A stretch of 64,000 nt of DNA from NCBI RefSeq assembly GCF_013205025.1, contig NZ_JABMLE010000005.1:1-64000 (forward strand), given 5' to 3'. Source of the stretch: Rathayibacter sp. VKM Ac-2857 (GTDB lineage: Bacteria; Actinomycetota; Actinomycetes; Actinomycetales; Microbacteriaceae). Each line of letters starts with the position of its first letter. Within the stretch, counting starts at the first letter, position 1. Positions 5,431-13,807 of this stretch are shown piece after piece. The position numbers and the translations under genes were made by a program. The notes beneath the pieces are model-generated. The model had not been told where the DNA came from. It searched no databases and saw only the letters and a list, made by a program, of their open reading frames with translations.

Positions 5431-7884
5431 GTGCCTTCGCCCCGCCGCGCCTTTCCCGCTCTTGCTGCTCTTGTTTCTGTCGTGATGGTCTTCGCTGGCG
5501 TAGTCGTCGGCTCTGCCGGCGACGTATCGGCGACGGAGCTGAGCAGTGAGTTGACTGCGCACGATGTGGCGGGGCTGGTTGTGCCCTCGGAGGGCGCGGA
5601 TCACACGCGTCCGGTGCCTGATGCTGCGGCACTGGAAGCGCGACCGGATCAGGCGGCGGTACAGCAGGGGGCGCGAGCTGCGGTGGCCGCTGTCCCGGGC
5701 AACGATAAGTTCGCGAACGCGGCGACGGTGGCATCCGTGCCGTTCTCAATATCGAATGCCCCGTATTTCGGAGCGACGTTGGAAGTCGGGGAGCCTACGG
5801 AGTGCCGGACTACGGATCCGGATGGCAGCTCTTACTTCACTCCTGTGACGGATTCGATCTGGTACAAGTACACCTCTCCGGTGCGTCAGACGCTGCAGTT
5901 CACTGCGAGGGTGGGGGACAAGCCCTGGGTCGTTAACGCCTACGCCGCTGCGCCCTTGTCGCAGTTGCACCGGCTGGGATGTGACGAGGAGGAGTTCGGC
6001 GATACCAACGCGATCCAGGCGCTGGCGGGTGGAACTTACTACTTCCAGGTCGGTGTTGGGACGAACGTTTACTCCGAGCAGATCAACCACGCGGAGCCCG
6101 ACGACTTCGCCTCTCTGACCATCACGAGCTCGGCTCCTGTTGATGGGGTGTCTGCGACCGCGCCGCTGACGTTCCCTGCCATTCCTGCCACGGTGACCGG
6201 TTACGACGACGGTTCCGACATCACGTGGTTCAGCGGCTGCGATGACCAGCAGCCGTCCGAGCCCGAACTGGGCACGTGGTACCGCTACACAGCGACCGCG
6301 TCTCAGCTTCTCGATGTCGACACGCAAAGCGCCGAGAACGACGCCAACGTCATCGTCTACAACACCGACGGCACCAAGCCGACATCGGCCATCGCCTGCG
6401 ACGGCTCCGCGTCCTCGAGCGAACCGTCTACCTCACGCACAACGTTCTCCGCTGTCGCCGGAAAGACCTACCTGTTCCAGGTCGGTAGCAACTGGCCTTA
6501 CGCCGGCAACTTCACCCTCACCATCACCCCCGCTGGCACTCTCGTCACAGGAACACCGACGATCACCGGTACCGCGACCGCCGGCAGCACTCTCACCGTC
6601 AACCCTGGCGTGTGGGCGCCCCAGCCCGTCACCTTGACCTACCAGTGGAACCGCAACGCCGCTCCGATCTCCGGCGCAACCAAAACCACCTATGTCCCCG
6701 TCAGCGCCGACGGGGGAACCACGATCACGGTCACTGTCACCGGAAAGCGGACCGAGTACGCGCCGGCCTCCCGCACCAGCAGCGGAAAGACCGTCGGGCA
6801 ACCGCTCCTGACACTCATGCCCACCCCCACCATCTCCGGTGCCACCACTGTCGGGTCCACGCTGACCGCCAATCCCGGCACCTGGGACTCCGGCGTGACG
6901 CTGAGCTACCAGTGGAAGAAGAACGGTGGCACCTACATCTCCGGCGCGACCTCGAAGACCTACGTCCTCAAGGCCTCCGACGCAGGAGCGACGCTGACCG
7001 TGTCGGTGACCGGCACGAAATCCGGCTACTCGCCTGCGACGAAAACCAGCGCCACCACCGCTGCCATCACCAACGGAGCCGTCATCACCGGTCCGACTCC
7101 GACGATCACCGGTACCGCAGCCGTAGGACAAAAGCTCACCGCCGTCCCCGGCACATGGACGCCCGCGCCTGTGACGTTCGCGTACCAGTGGAAGCGCGGT
7201 GGCGCCGCGATCAGCGGAGCCACCGCCTCCACCTACTCCTTGGTTGCCGCCGATTCTGGCGCCGCGATCACCGTGACCGTCACCGGCACGAAGACGGGCT
7301 ACACCGCGGTCACGAAAACCAGCGCCGCCGTCACGGTCTCACCCGCCCTCCAGACCCTCATGCCGACCCCGACGATCACCGGCACCACGACTGTGGGCGG
7401 CACCCTCACCGCGAACCCCGGGACGTGGGACGCCGGCACCACGCTGACGTACCAGTGGAAGAAGAATGGAGGCACCTACATCTCCGGAGCGACGTCGAAG
7501 ACCTACGTCCTCAAGGGATCCGATGCAGGAGCGACGATCACTGTCTCCGTCACCTCGACCAAGCCCGGCTACTCGCCTGCCACCAAGACCAGCGCGACGA
7601 CGGCGAAGATCGCGAACGGCACCCTCACTGGAGCGACCCCGACCATCGCAGGTACCGCGAAGGTCGGCCAGATCCTCACCGCCAAGCCCGGCACCTGGGG
7701 ACCCAGCCCCGTGACGCTCAACTACCAGTGGTTCCGCGGAACCACTGCGATCAGCGGAGCGACCGCCGCGACGTACAAGCTCGTCACCGCCGACAAGGGC
7801 AAAACGATCACCGTCAAGGTCACCGGTACCAAGACCGGCTACACCGGCCTCACCAAGCAGAGCCCCTCCGTCAAACCTGGCTGA
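5431..7884 (+). CDS. Secreted protein with two PPC-like domains and five Ig-like repeats
   Basis: 817 residues from GTG 5431, with GGAG upstream. Residues 1-35 form a signal peptide (basic start, hydrophobic core, GSAGDVSATE cleavage region). Residues ~88-225 and ~235-365 are two related beta-rich domains beginning NDKFANAATV, similar to pre-peptidase C-terminal (PPC) domains. From ~residue 374 five ~90-residue Ig-like units follow, each opening with PTITGTA-type sequence and carrying YQW. Units 2 and 4 are almost alike and 3 and 5 are alike, so a two-domain block was duplicated. There is no catalytic motif, LPXTG or C-terminal anchor. It is probably an exported adhesion or cell-surface protein carried by the element; the function is inferred. 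Confidence 0.8.
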   Translation: MPSPRRAFPALAALVSVVMVFAGVVVGSAGDVSATELSSELTAHDVAGLVVPSEGADHTRPVPDAAALEARPDQAAVQQGARAAVAAVPGNDKFANAATVASVPFSISNAPYFGATLEVGEPTECRTTDPDGSSYFTPVTDSIWYKYTSPVRQTLQFTARVGDKPWVVNAYAAAPLSQLHRLGCDEEEFGDTNAIQALAGGTYYFQVGVGTNVYSEQINHAEPDDFASLTITSSAPVDGVSATAPLTFPAIPATVTGYDDGSDITWFSGCDDQQPSEPELGTWYRYTATASQLLDVDTQSAENDANVIVYNTDGTKPTSAIACDGSASSSEPSTSRTTFSAVAGKTYLFQVGSNWPYAGNFTLTITPAGTLVTGTPTITGTATAGSTLTVNPGVWAPQPVTLTYQWNRNAAPISGATKTTYVPVSADGGTTITVTVTGKRTEYAPASRTSSGKTVGQPLLTLMPTPTISGATTVGSTLTANPGTWDSGVTLSYQWKKNGGTYISGATSKTYVLKASDAGATLTVSVTGTKSGYSPATKTSATTAAITNGAVITGPTPTITGTAAVGQKLTAVPGTWTPAPVTFAYQWKRGGAAISGATASTYSLVAADSGAAITVTVTGTKTGYTAVTKTSAAVTVSPALQTLMPTPTITGTTTVGGTLTANPGTWDAGTTLTYQWKKNGGTYISGATSKTYVLKGSDAGATITVSVTSTKPGYSPATKTSATTAKIANGTLTGATPTIAGTAKVGQILTAKPGTWGPSPVTLNYQWFRGTTAISGATAATYKLVTADKGKTITVKVTGTKTGYTGLTKQSPSVKPG
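6550..7884 (+). repeat. Five ~270-bp tandem in-gene repeats (Ig-like domains)
   Basis: Units begin near 6550, 6820, 7093, 7360 and 7633, at spacings of 267-273 bases. The second and fourth units share long identical protein stretches, such as KKNGGTYISGATSKTYVLK, showing recent duplication of a two-unit block. Such arrays can expand or contract by recombination. Confidence 0.75.
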
Positions 7885-8065
7885 AAGGGGGTCGGCCAGT
7901 TGGTCGTCTCACGAGTTTTTGGTCACTAGCAGTCCGCATCGAGCGATCGAGCCTGTTGCCGTGGATCGCGAATAGCTCGCCGCCAACGGCAGGTTGTGCA
8001 TGCGGCGTCGCTGCGGTCAGCAGCGGGACACCTCGCTTCGCGTGCGCCGAGAAATCCGGACCGGG

Positions 8066-8422
8066 TCAGTGAGCGATGTCGTAGGCGGCTTGAACGTCGG
8101 CGGGGATGCGTCCCGAGCGGGGGACGTCGTGGCCGTGGCGGGTAGCCCAGTGCCGGATTGCTGCAAGTGTTTCGGGGCTCTTACGGCCGGCGCTCGCTCG
8201 GACAGCGGTGACGCGGTGTCGCGGTCTCCCGGCGTGCTCGGCGTCGGTCGGTCGCGCGGCGTTGATGTAGGGGGCGATCGCACGGTGCAGGTGTGCTGCG
8301 TTGGCGAGTCGTAGGTCGATCTCATAGACGTTGTCGTCGAGGGAGAAGGTGATGGTGCCGCCGCGGCCGGGGGTGATGGGGGTCCCGTCGAGGTCATCGA
8401 TAAGGGTCGTGCGTTGCGCCAT
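8066..8422 (-). CDS. lsr2: Lsr2-family nucleoid-associated protein
   Basis: 118 residues, close to the usual ~112. It begins MAQRTTLIDDLDGTPI and continues with the dimerisation part, including the GLD-like SLDDNVYEIDLRLANAAHLHRAIAPYI. A variable linker follows, then the C-terminal DNA-binding domain with IRHWATRHGHDVPRSGRIPADVQAAY; the R-G-R segment is the AT-hook-like minor-groove reader of Lsr2. Lsr2 silences AT-rich and foreign DNA in actinobacteria, like H-NS. Mobile elements often carry their own paralogue to hide themselves or adjust host silencing. It is leftward, before the 8514-8966 and 9156-9491 genes. Confidence 0.9.
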   Translation of the reverse strand: MAQRTTLIDDLDGTPITPGRGGTITFSLDDNVYEIDLRLANAAHLHRAIAPYINAARPTDAEHAGRPRHRVTAVRASAGRKSPETLAAIRHWATRHGHDVPRSGRIPADVQAAYDIAH

Positions 8423-8513
8423 GGTACTCCTGCTGTGTCGAGGTAGGGGTGTTCGAGATCTGTGTTGTCCGTCTCCGCTGTCAGCGGTGCAGCCGATGCT
8501 GCATTCGGCGAAG

Positions 8514-8966
8514 TCAGCTGTCGGGCGGGGTGGGTTCGTCGGGCCAAGTGGCGAGGGGTGGACGCGGTGGGACGGCGCTGCCGGTGTCGGTTTCTTCGGT
8601 GGTGAAGCGCGCGTAGCCGGCGCTATGGGCGAGGGCGATCATGACGAGTTCGGTGTGCTCGTACTCGAGGGTGGGGAGCAGCTCGCGCAGCTGCAGTGGG
8701 ATGTTGTCCGCGAGCGATGCTGCGACGCGGAGCACGGCAAGTCGGGAAGATGGGAAGTTCCACGCTTGTTGTTCTGCCGCGAGTGCTGTGGTGACCTCGA
8801 GAAGTGCGTCGAAGTCGATGGCCCAGGTGTCCCATGCGCGATCGTGCACCACCCACGGGTAGGACTCTTTAACGAGGTGAGTGCGGAGGAGTAGCTCGAT
8901 CGCCGCGGAGCGGGAGTCGTCGCCGAACGCCCATTGGCGGAGCTCATGCGCTCGATCGGCGGGCAT
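8514..8966 (-). CDS. Unknown protein of the transfer region
   Basis: 150 residues from the ATG at 8966, preferred over an upstream in-frame start at 9062 because GAGAGG lies seven bases before it. The protein is helical and soluble (HELRQWAFGDDSRSAAIELLLRTHLV, DFDALLEVTTALAAEQQAWNFPSSRLAVLRVAASL), ending in a Pro-rich tail (PPRPPLATWPDEPTPPDS). No family is recognised. It may be co-transcribed leftward with the 9156-9491 gene and lsr2. Confidence 0.62.
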   Translation of the reverse strand: MPADRAHELRQWAFGDDSRSAAIELLLRTHLVKESYPWVVHDRAWDTWAIDFDALLEVTTALAAEQQAWNFPSSRLAVLRVAASLADNIPLQLRELLPTLEYEHTELVMIALAHSAGYARFTTEETDTGSAVPPRPPLATWPDEPTPPDS

Positions 8967-9155
8967 CGCTTTGCCTCTCAAAACAGTTGTGGGGTGCCTT
9001 CTCACGACGAGTGTCCCGTGCTTGGCGGGTGCTTGTGGGGCTGTCGGGGTCCCGCTGTCCACCTGTGTGCAGGACAGCCCGAAGGAGAGAGCTGGGCTGT
9101 GCCCAGGTGCTCAGGGGCGTCTGCACCTCAGCTGGCCCACGACCGCCCCGGATCG

Positions 9156-9491
9156 TTACTCGCTGTGCGTGCTGGCGTCGGCCGTGACGTGGCTTGTCGC
9201 CGGCGTGGTTTCCTTCGGGGTGCGCTTGGTGCGGGTGCGCTTGATGTGGTCTCCGGGTGCCCTTGCGCCTGTCGCGCGGAGATCTTTGTCGCTCCACCCG
9301 GAGGCGAGGGCTGCGTCCCAGGCTTTGCTGTGCGCGTCGCGGGCCTCGCGTGCTGACTGGTCGGCGGCGTCAACGTCGTTCGTCGCCGCGACGAGGGAGC
9401 GCACGGCCGCGACACGCTCCTCTACCGACTTCTCAAGGAGCGCTCGCGCAGACGCGGCGGCGGAATCGGGGTCGATCGTCTTCTCTGCCAT
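9156..9491 (-). CDS. Small helical unknown protein next to the putative oriT
   Basis: 111 residues from ATG 9491. It is almost entirely helical and charged (ARALLEKSVEERVAAVRSLVAATNDVDAADQSAREARDAHSKAW), probably a coiled coil. It is followed by GWSDKDLRATG and a basic C-terminal tail with RTRTKRTPKE that could contact DNA. It diverges from mobC across the candidate oriT, the usual place for relaxosome accessory or partition-type proteins. No family is recognised. Confidence 0.6.
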   Translation of the reverse strand: MAEKTIDPDSAAASARALLEKSVEERVAAVRSLVAATNDVDAADQSAREARDAHSKAWDAALASGWSDKDLRATGARAPGDHIKRTRTKRTPKETTPATSHVTADASTHSE

Positions 9492-9531
9492 GCGCCCAGA
9501 ATAACCGCCCTGCACCCGGCGCAATGGCACC

Positions 9532-9756
9532 GCCGTCAGGTCATGGATCTGCGACGCGGATCAATGACCGATACCCCGACAGCGCGCGACATCGGGAGTA
9601 CGTTTTTGGAGGCACGTGCTTGGAGCAAGCTATAGGTTTACCCCTGGTAACCCGCTCACGCCCCTTCCGCTGCGCGGCCGGTGCGACGCATACTGGTCGT
9701 ATGGTCCCCGCCTGGGGGCGGGTTCGCTGCGCTGAGCCGGGAAGGACGGTGGGATC
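9532..9756. other. Candidate origin of transfer (oriT) region
   Basis: 225 bp without a gene between a leftward small gene and rightward mobC. It contains the interrupted inverted repeat GGTTTACC-CCT-GGTAACC (about 9635-9653), AT-richer than its surroundings. In MOBP systems oriT usually lies just upstream of mobC and the relaxase gene, with an inverted repeat close to the nick. The nick site cannot be fixed from sequence alone. Confidence 0.45.
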
Positions 9757-10158
9757 GTGTCGGAGACGTCACGTGAGGGCCGCCTGTTCGGTCGTCGTCG
9801 TCGGGCGAACGTGCCGGGGGAGCAGCGTCGTTCGAAGAAGTACGAGGTGGCGGTGTCTCCGTCCGAGGACGCGCATCTGCGCGCTCGGGCGGAAGTTTTG
9901 GACGTGACGGTGCCGCGTCTGTTGTTCGAGTCTGCGATGAATGCGCAGGTGCGGACGGACACGGAGTGGAAGCTGGTGGGTGCTGAGTTGTTTCGTGTGT
10001 CGCGGCTGTTGAAGTCGGTCTCGGACAACATGAATCAGCTCGCGCGCTTCGCGAATGCGGAGGGTCGGTTTCCGGCTGAGGCGGAGGATGTGTACGCCGA
10101 GTACCGGCGTTTGGTGCCCAAGCTGGAGGCGACGATTGATCGGCTGGCGGGGCAGTGA
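9757..10158 (+). CDS. mobC: MobC-like relaxosome protein
   Basis: 133 residues. A basic N-terminus (RRRRANVPGEQRRSKKYEV) leads into a ribbon-helix-helix-like segment, VSPSEDAHLRARAEVLDVTVPRLLFESAM. A helical part with VGAELFRVSRLLKSVSDNMNQLARFAN follows; NMNQLAR is characteristic of MobC-family proteins. These bind oriT, help melt DNA near the nick and recruit the relaxase. The stop overlaps the relaxase start by four bases (GTGA), so they are translationally coupled. Confidence 0.82.
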   Translation: MSETSREGRLFGRRRRANVPGEQRRSKKYEVAVSPSEDAHLRARAEVLDVTVPRLLFESAMNAQVRTDTEWKLVGAELFRVSRLLKSVSDNMNQLARFANAEGRFPAEAEDVYAEYRRLVPKLEATIDRLAGQ

Positions 10159-11834
10159 GGACGAACATCACGCGCGGCGCGCAGATGTCCGGGCTGATGT
10201 CCTACCTGGCTGGTGCGGGCAAGGCGAACGAGCACACCGAGCAGCACCTGGTCGCCGGGGATGCGGCGATCATGGCGATGCACGGTGATGCGGTGTTGGA
10301 TCGCGCGGCGGCGGTGGAGATCGCGAAGAGTCTGGATCGTCCGCGCCGGTTCTTCGGGACGGAAGTCACGCGGCTCGCGGTGCAGAAGGACGACAACGGC
10401 GTCGCTCTCCGCGACGCGGCTGGCGCGGTTGTGAAGGAGCGGGTGCAGGCGGATGTCTGGCACTGCTCGCTGTCCCTGTCGGCGGAGGAGGGTCAGCTGA
10501 CGGATGAGAAGTGGGGACAGATCGCCACCGATTTCGTGCAGCGGATGGGGTTCGCGGGGGAAGACCTGGGGAAGGCGGATTGTCGGTGGGTGGCGGTGCG
10601 TCACGGGCTGTCGAAGAACGGCAACGATCACGTCCACATCGCGGTGTCGCTCGTGCGCGAGGACGGCACGAAGGCGGACGTGCATCATGACTTCGCCCGC
10701 TCGCAGAAGATCAGCCAGGAGCTCGAACGCGACTACGGCTTGCAGGTCTCCACCCAGCCCGAGCGCGAGTACGGCGAGCGTGGTGTGAAGCCCGGAGCGC
10801 GAGAGTCCGCGCAGCGCCGCGGCCAGGTCGAACCGGACATGCACCGTCTCGAGCGGGCGGTGCGGGCGTCGGCTACAGCGTCGGTGGATGAGGGCGAGTT
10901 CGTGCGTCGGATGCGTCAGGCCGGCGTGCTCATCCGCCCGCGCTTCGCGGCGGGCCGGGATGACGTTGTAGCCGGCTACTCGGTAGCGCTGCGACCCGAG
11001 AAGGGGCAGCCGGTCGTCTGGCACGGCGGCGGCAAGCTGGCGCGGGATCTGACGTTGCCGGAGCTGCGAAAGGGATGGCCAGATCGTCCGGAGACGGCCA
11101 CCGCAGCTGTGCAGGAGTGGCGGGCGACGTCGAAGAATCCGTGGCGGTACGAGCCCGCGAATCCGGGCCGTGAGATGCGCGAACCGTCGCCTGAGCTGTG
11201 GTCGCAGTACGCCCGTGAGCTGGGAGCGTTGCGGGAGAAGCTGAGTAGCGTCTCCTTCGAGGACCGCGACACGTGGGCGCGAGTCGCCAGGGAAACGGCC
11301 GGCGCGTTCGCGGCCTGGTCGAGGAGGGTCGAACCGACACCGGGACCGCTCGCGGAAGCGTCACGATCGCTCGCCCGCTCCGCCCACCTGCGCGCGCACG
11401 AGACGAAGGCGCGACCGGTGTCGTGGTCCTCCGCCGCGGGCAACGCGATGGTGCTGATGCACGTCGCGCAGACCGGCAAGCCGACCGTCGCGTTGGCACT
11501 CGTGCTGCGCGAGCTCGAGAAGCTCTCCCGCGCCGTTCACGACATGCACCGAGCCGCGGGCGATGCCCGCCGGGCGCAGGACGTGCGCGTGATGATGCAG
11601 CAGCGGCTGCAGTCGGTGTCGCAGCAGATGCCCGCCCTTCCTGACGCCGGCTGGGCGAAGCCGACGCAGTCGACGCTCACCGTGGAGCAGCAGCAGGTCC
11701 ACGCGCGGATGACTGCGGAGCGCGGGTGGGCCGAGGGCACACCGTTGCCGAAGCCGCTGGAGAAGCGCACCTCGGATTGGGCGCGTGACGCGCCGGCGCC
11801 GCAGCGTGGCCGTGACGATGACCGCGACCGTTAG
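10155..11834 (+). CDS. mobA: MOBP-type relaxase (MobA/VirD2-like)
   Basis: 559 residues from the GTG overlapping the mobC stop. The N-terminal ~230 residues are a relaxase domain with the metal-binding motif HVHIAVSLV (His159 and His161) and a nearby HHDF. The nucleophile tyrosine is probably in MSYLAGAGKANEH near the N-terminus. The remaining ~330 residues are an Arg/Ala-rich helical tail, as in actinobacterial plasmid relaxases. It nicks oriT and pilots the strand to the recipient. With MobC it makes the element mobilizable. A coupling protein remains only as the fragment at 14905-15560, so transfer may need a helper. Confidence 0.88.
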   Translation: MRTNITRGAQMSGLMSYLAGAGKANEHTEQHLVAGDAAIMAMHGDAVLDRAAAVEIAKSLDRPRRFFGTEVTRLAVQKDDNGVALRDAAGAVVKERVQADVWHCSLSLSAEEGQLTDEKWGQIATDFVQRMGFAGEDLGKADCRWVAVRHGLSKNGNDHVHIAVSLVREDGTKADVHHDFARSQKISQELERDYGLQVSTQPEREYGERGVKPGARESAQRRGQVEPDMHRLERAVRASATASVDEGEFVRRMRQAGVLIRPRFAAGRDDVVAGYSVALRPEKGQPVVWHGGGKLARDLTLPELRKGWPDRPETATAAVQEWRATSKNPWRYEPANPGREMREPSPELWSQYARELGALREKLSSVSFEDRDTWARVARETAGAFAAWSRRVEPTPGPLAEASRSLARSAHLRAHETKARPVSWSSAAGNAMVLMHVAQTGKPTVALALVLRELEKLSRAVHDMHRAAGDARRAQDVRVMMQQRLQSVSQQMPALPDAGWAKPTQSTLTVEQQQVHARMTAERGWAEGTPLPKPLEKRTSDWARDAPAPQRGRDDDRDR

Positions 11835-11864
11835 AACCATCACCACCGAATGAGGGGATCGACC

Positions 11865-12782
11865 ATGAGCGATAACGACGCAGACGGCGGTGTCGAGGAA
11901 TCGACCAACGCCGCACTCCGAACTGCGCTGACTGTGGCGATGCAGATCGCGGAGAAGTTCTCCCGCCTGCGCGAGCAGATGCTGCGCGACGCAGAGCGAC
12001 GAGACGCCGCCGCGGCACGCGAGATGTCCACCCGATTCGACGCGCAGCGCGGCGCGGCCGTCGCAGAGCTCGTAGTGGTCGACCGCCCCCAGTGGTGGGA
12101 GAGCGCGACCGTCTCGGATATCGCCCGCGTCGCCGAGACGGCCCAGACGTGGCGAGGGTTCGACGACCGTGCGGCGGCCACCGCCGATACGATCGGCCGC
12201 GAGGTCCAGGACCGCTACGGCGTTGACGTCAGTTCCCTCGTGGCCCAGGAGCGAGCGAAGGCGACCGAGGAGCGCACTGAGGCATCACAGCTCGTCGTGG
12301 AAGCTGACAGGCTCGATGACCGCGCGCAGGACGCTCCCGTCTCCGGCGAGACGGCGACCGATGTCGTCGCGCAGCTCAAAGCGCAGGCACTCGCGTACGA
12401 CGCGGCCGCCGGCCGCGGCGGCGAGGACGGCAAGACCTCGGACGAGCTGCGCAACCTGGCCAGCGACGCGCGCGCTCAGGCGCAGCTCCACCGGGACGCA
12501 GCGACTGACGTGCTCGCGTCTGCGCAGTCAGGTGAAGTGAATGCGGCTCGTGCCGGCGCCGGCAACGCCTACGACAGCTCGGAGCGCCGCGACGCCTTCG
12601 CGGCGAGCTTGGATGACAGGGGCATCAGTGCGGAAGACGTCAAGGCGCGCCTACGCGCCGACGTCGACCAGGCTCGGCCCGCCGCCGAAGTGCTCAACTC
12701 AACCAACCGCAGTGCCCGGGTGAAGTCTCCGACAACACCCGCCGTCAGCAGGCAACGTCAACGCAGTGACCGCAGCCGCTGA
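11865..12782 (+). CDS. Unknown coiled-coil protein downstream of the relaxase
   Basis: 305 residues from ATG 11865, with GAGGGG 8-14 bases upstream; an ATG at 11850 overlaps that site and is less likely. It is almost wholly Ala/Arg/Glu/Asp-rich and helical, with long heptad-like stretches (LREQMLRDAERRDAAAAREMSTRFDAQ), no membrane segment and a basic tail. It lies 30 bases after the relaxase stop and is probably in the same operon. Such proteins commonly follow relaxase genes in actinobacterial elements; their role is unknown. Confidence 0.68.
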   Translation: MSDNDADGGVEESTNAALRTALTVAMQIAEKFSRLREQMLRDAERRDAAAAREMSTRFDAQRGAAVAELVVVDRPQWWESATVSDIARVAETAQTWRGFDDRAAATADTIGREVQDRYGVDVSSLVAQERAKATEERTEASQLVVEADRLDDRAQDAPVSGETATDVVAQLKAQALAYDAAAGRGGEDGKTSDELRNLASDARAQAQLHRDAATDVLASAQSGEVNAARAGAGNAYDSSERRDAFAASLDDRGISAEDVKARLRADVDQARPAAEVLNSTNRSARVKSPTTPAVSRQRQRSDRSR

Positions 12783-12807
12783 CCGTTGGCGCCCTACAGT
12801 AAGCAGA

Positions 12808-13581
12808 GTGGATTCCGATTACATCGTCTCCGTCGTCGAGGGCGGCTTTGACTGGTCTGCCCTCGACGCTCTCGGCTCGGTGGCAGCAGCTCTATTCGGC
12901 GCCATTGCTGTAATCGTGGCGTTCCGGGCTAACGCTCATGCGAACCGGGCGCAGCGACGGGCGGAAGACATTCACAACGAGTTGCACCGTCCTGCCTGGC
13001 TCGCCACCATCAGCCCATATGTCGTGAACGCCGCCGAGGGTTTGGCCGACAATTGCGAGCGGGGCACAATGTGGTCGATTGAGAACGTGAGCGCAACACC
13101 AGCGAGTCATGTTCAGATCGAATCGGCTTGGCCTGCAGGGGTCGCGCTACGCGCTGTCAAGAATCGTGAAATTTCGAAACGAATTGAGCCGGGTGGTGTT
13201 GAGCACTTTGGTTTCACACCTGAAGCCTTTTTTCTCCTGGCTGAGGATGAACCGCGGTACTCGCAGGGCAAGCGGTGGCCGGACAAAGCTGAAGTAGATA
13301 AAATCATCGAGCTCTCGAATGTCCCCGAACCGGTTGTAATCACCGTGTCGTGGATTGGAACTGACGGAATATCGCAGACCGCGCGATGTACTCCCCGCGT
13401 GCTTGAGGAAAGCGAATGGTTCACGGCAGAACCAAGAGACCTGACTCTCACATTTGGAGAGCCGAACTTCGTAACGGGTTACTGGCGCCGTCTGGATGGG
13501 GCTTACCGTCAACGAAAGTTCCACGTGGATACGGTGCGGCATCTGCTCAGCGAAGAGCAGCTTGCGACCTTGAAAAGATGA
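12808..13581 (+). CDS. Unknown membrane-anchored protein of foreign base composition
   Basis: 257 residues from GTG 12808; a GTG 42 bases upstream in the same frame is possible. Residues ~20-40 form one hydrophobic segment (ALGSVAAALFGAIAVIVAF), followed by a basic turn and a soluble C-terminal part rich in beta strands (WSIENVSATPASHVQIES, PEPVVITVSWIGTDG). GC content is visibly lower than in all neighbours (runs such as gaaatttcgaaacgaattg), indicating acquisition from another source. The fold resembles small membrane-tethered accessory proteins common on islands; no family is recognised. Confidence 0.6.
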   Translation: MDSDYIVSVVEGGFDWSALDALGSVAAALFGAIAVIVAFRANAHANRAQRRAEDIHNELHRPAWLATISPYVVNAAEGLADNCERGTMWSIENVSATPASHVQIESAWPAGVALRAVKNREISKRIEPGGVEHFGFTPEAFFLLAEDEPRYSQGKRWPDKAEVDKIIELSNVPEPVVITVSWIGTDGISQTARCTPRVLEESEWFTAEPRDLTLTFGEPNFVTGYWRRLDGAYRQRKFHVDTVRHLLSEEQLATLKR

Positions 13582-13636
13582 CACATGAACCGTAGGAGGT
13601 CCATGAGGACCGGTGGTGCTCGGTGCCAGCCGCCAC

Positions 13637-13726
13637 CTACCGGGCGGTAGCGTCGGAATCGTTAGATTCCGACAGCAGCAGGATGATGTGACCCATGTAA
13701 GGAGTCCAACAGCTTGTTGGACTCCT
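13637..13726. repeat. Three perfect hairpins in series before the DUF1016 gene
   Basis: CTACC-GGGC-GGTAG (13637-13650), GTCGGAATC-GTTA-GATTCCGAC (13652-13673, 9-bp stem) and AGGAGTCCAACA-GCT-TGTTGGACTCCT (13700-13726, 12-bp stem, 3-base loop). The last has no T-run on either side and is unusually perfect. They may terminate transcription from the left or belong to the palindromes associated with the DUF1016 gene. Confidence 0.7.
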
Positions 13727-13807
13727 CACTGAGTCTCTGGGCGAACCGAGCGCTCTTGCTAGACCGAGCGCGCCGGGTAATCGGCGCCGGTCAGGGATAA
13801 TTGCGGG

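Noticed and set aside
6550-7884. Regular ~270-bp repeats considered as CRISPR or tandem satellite
   Set aside because: Unit length and in-frame coding of Ig-like domains show protein repeats; there are no short identical repeats with unique spacers and no cas genes.
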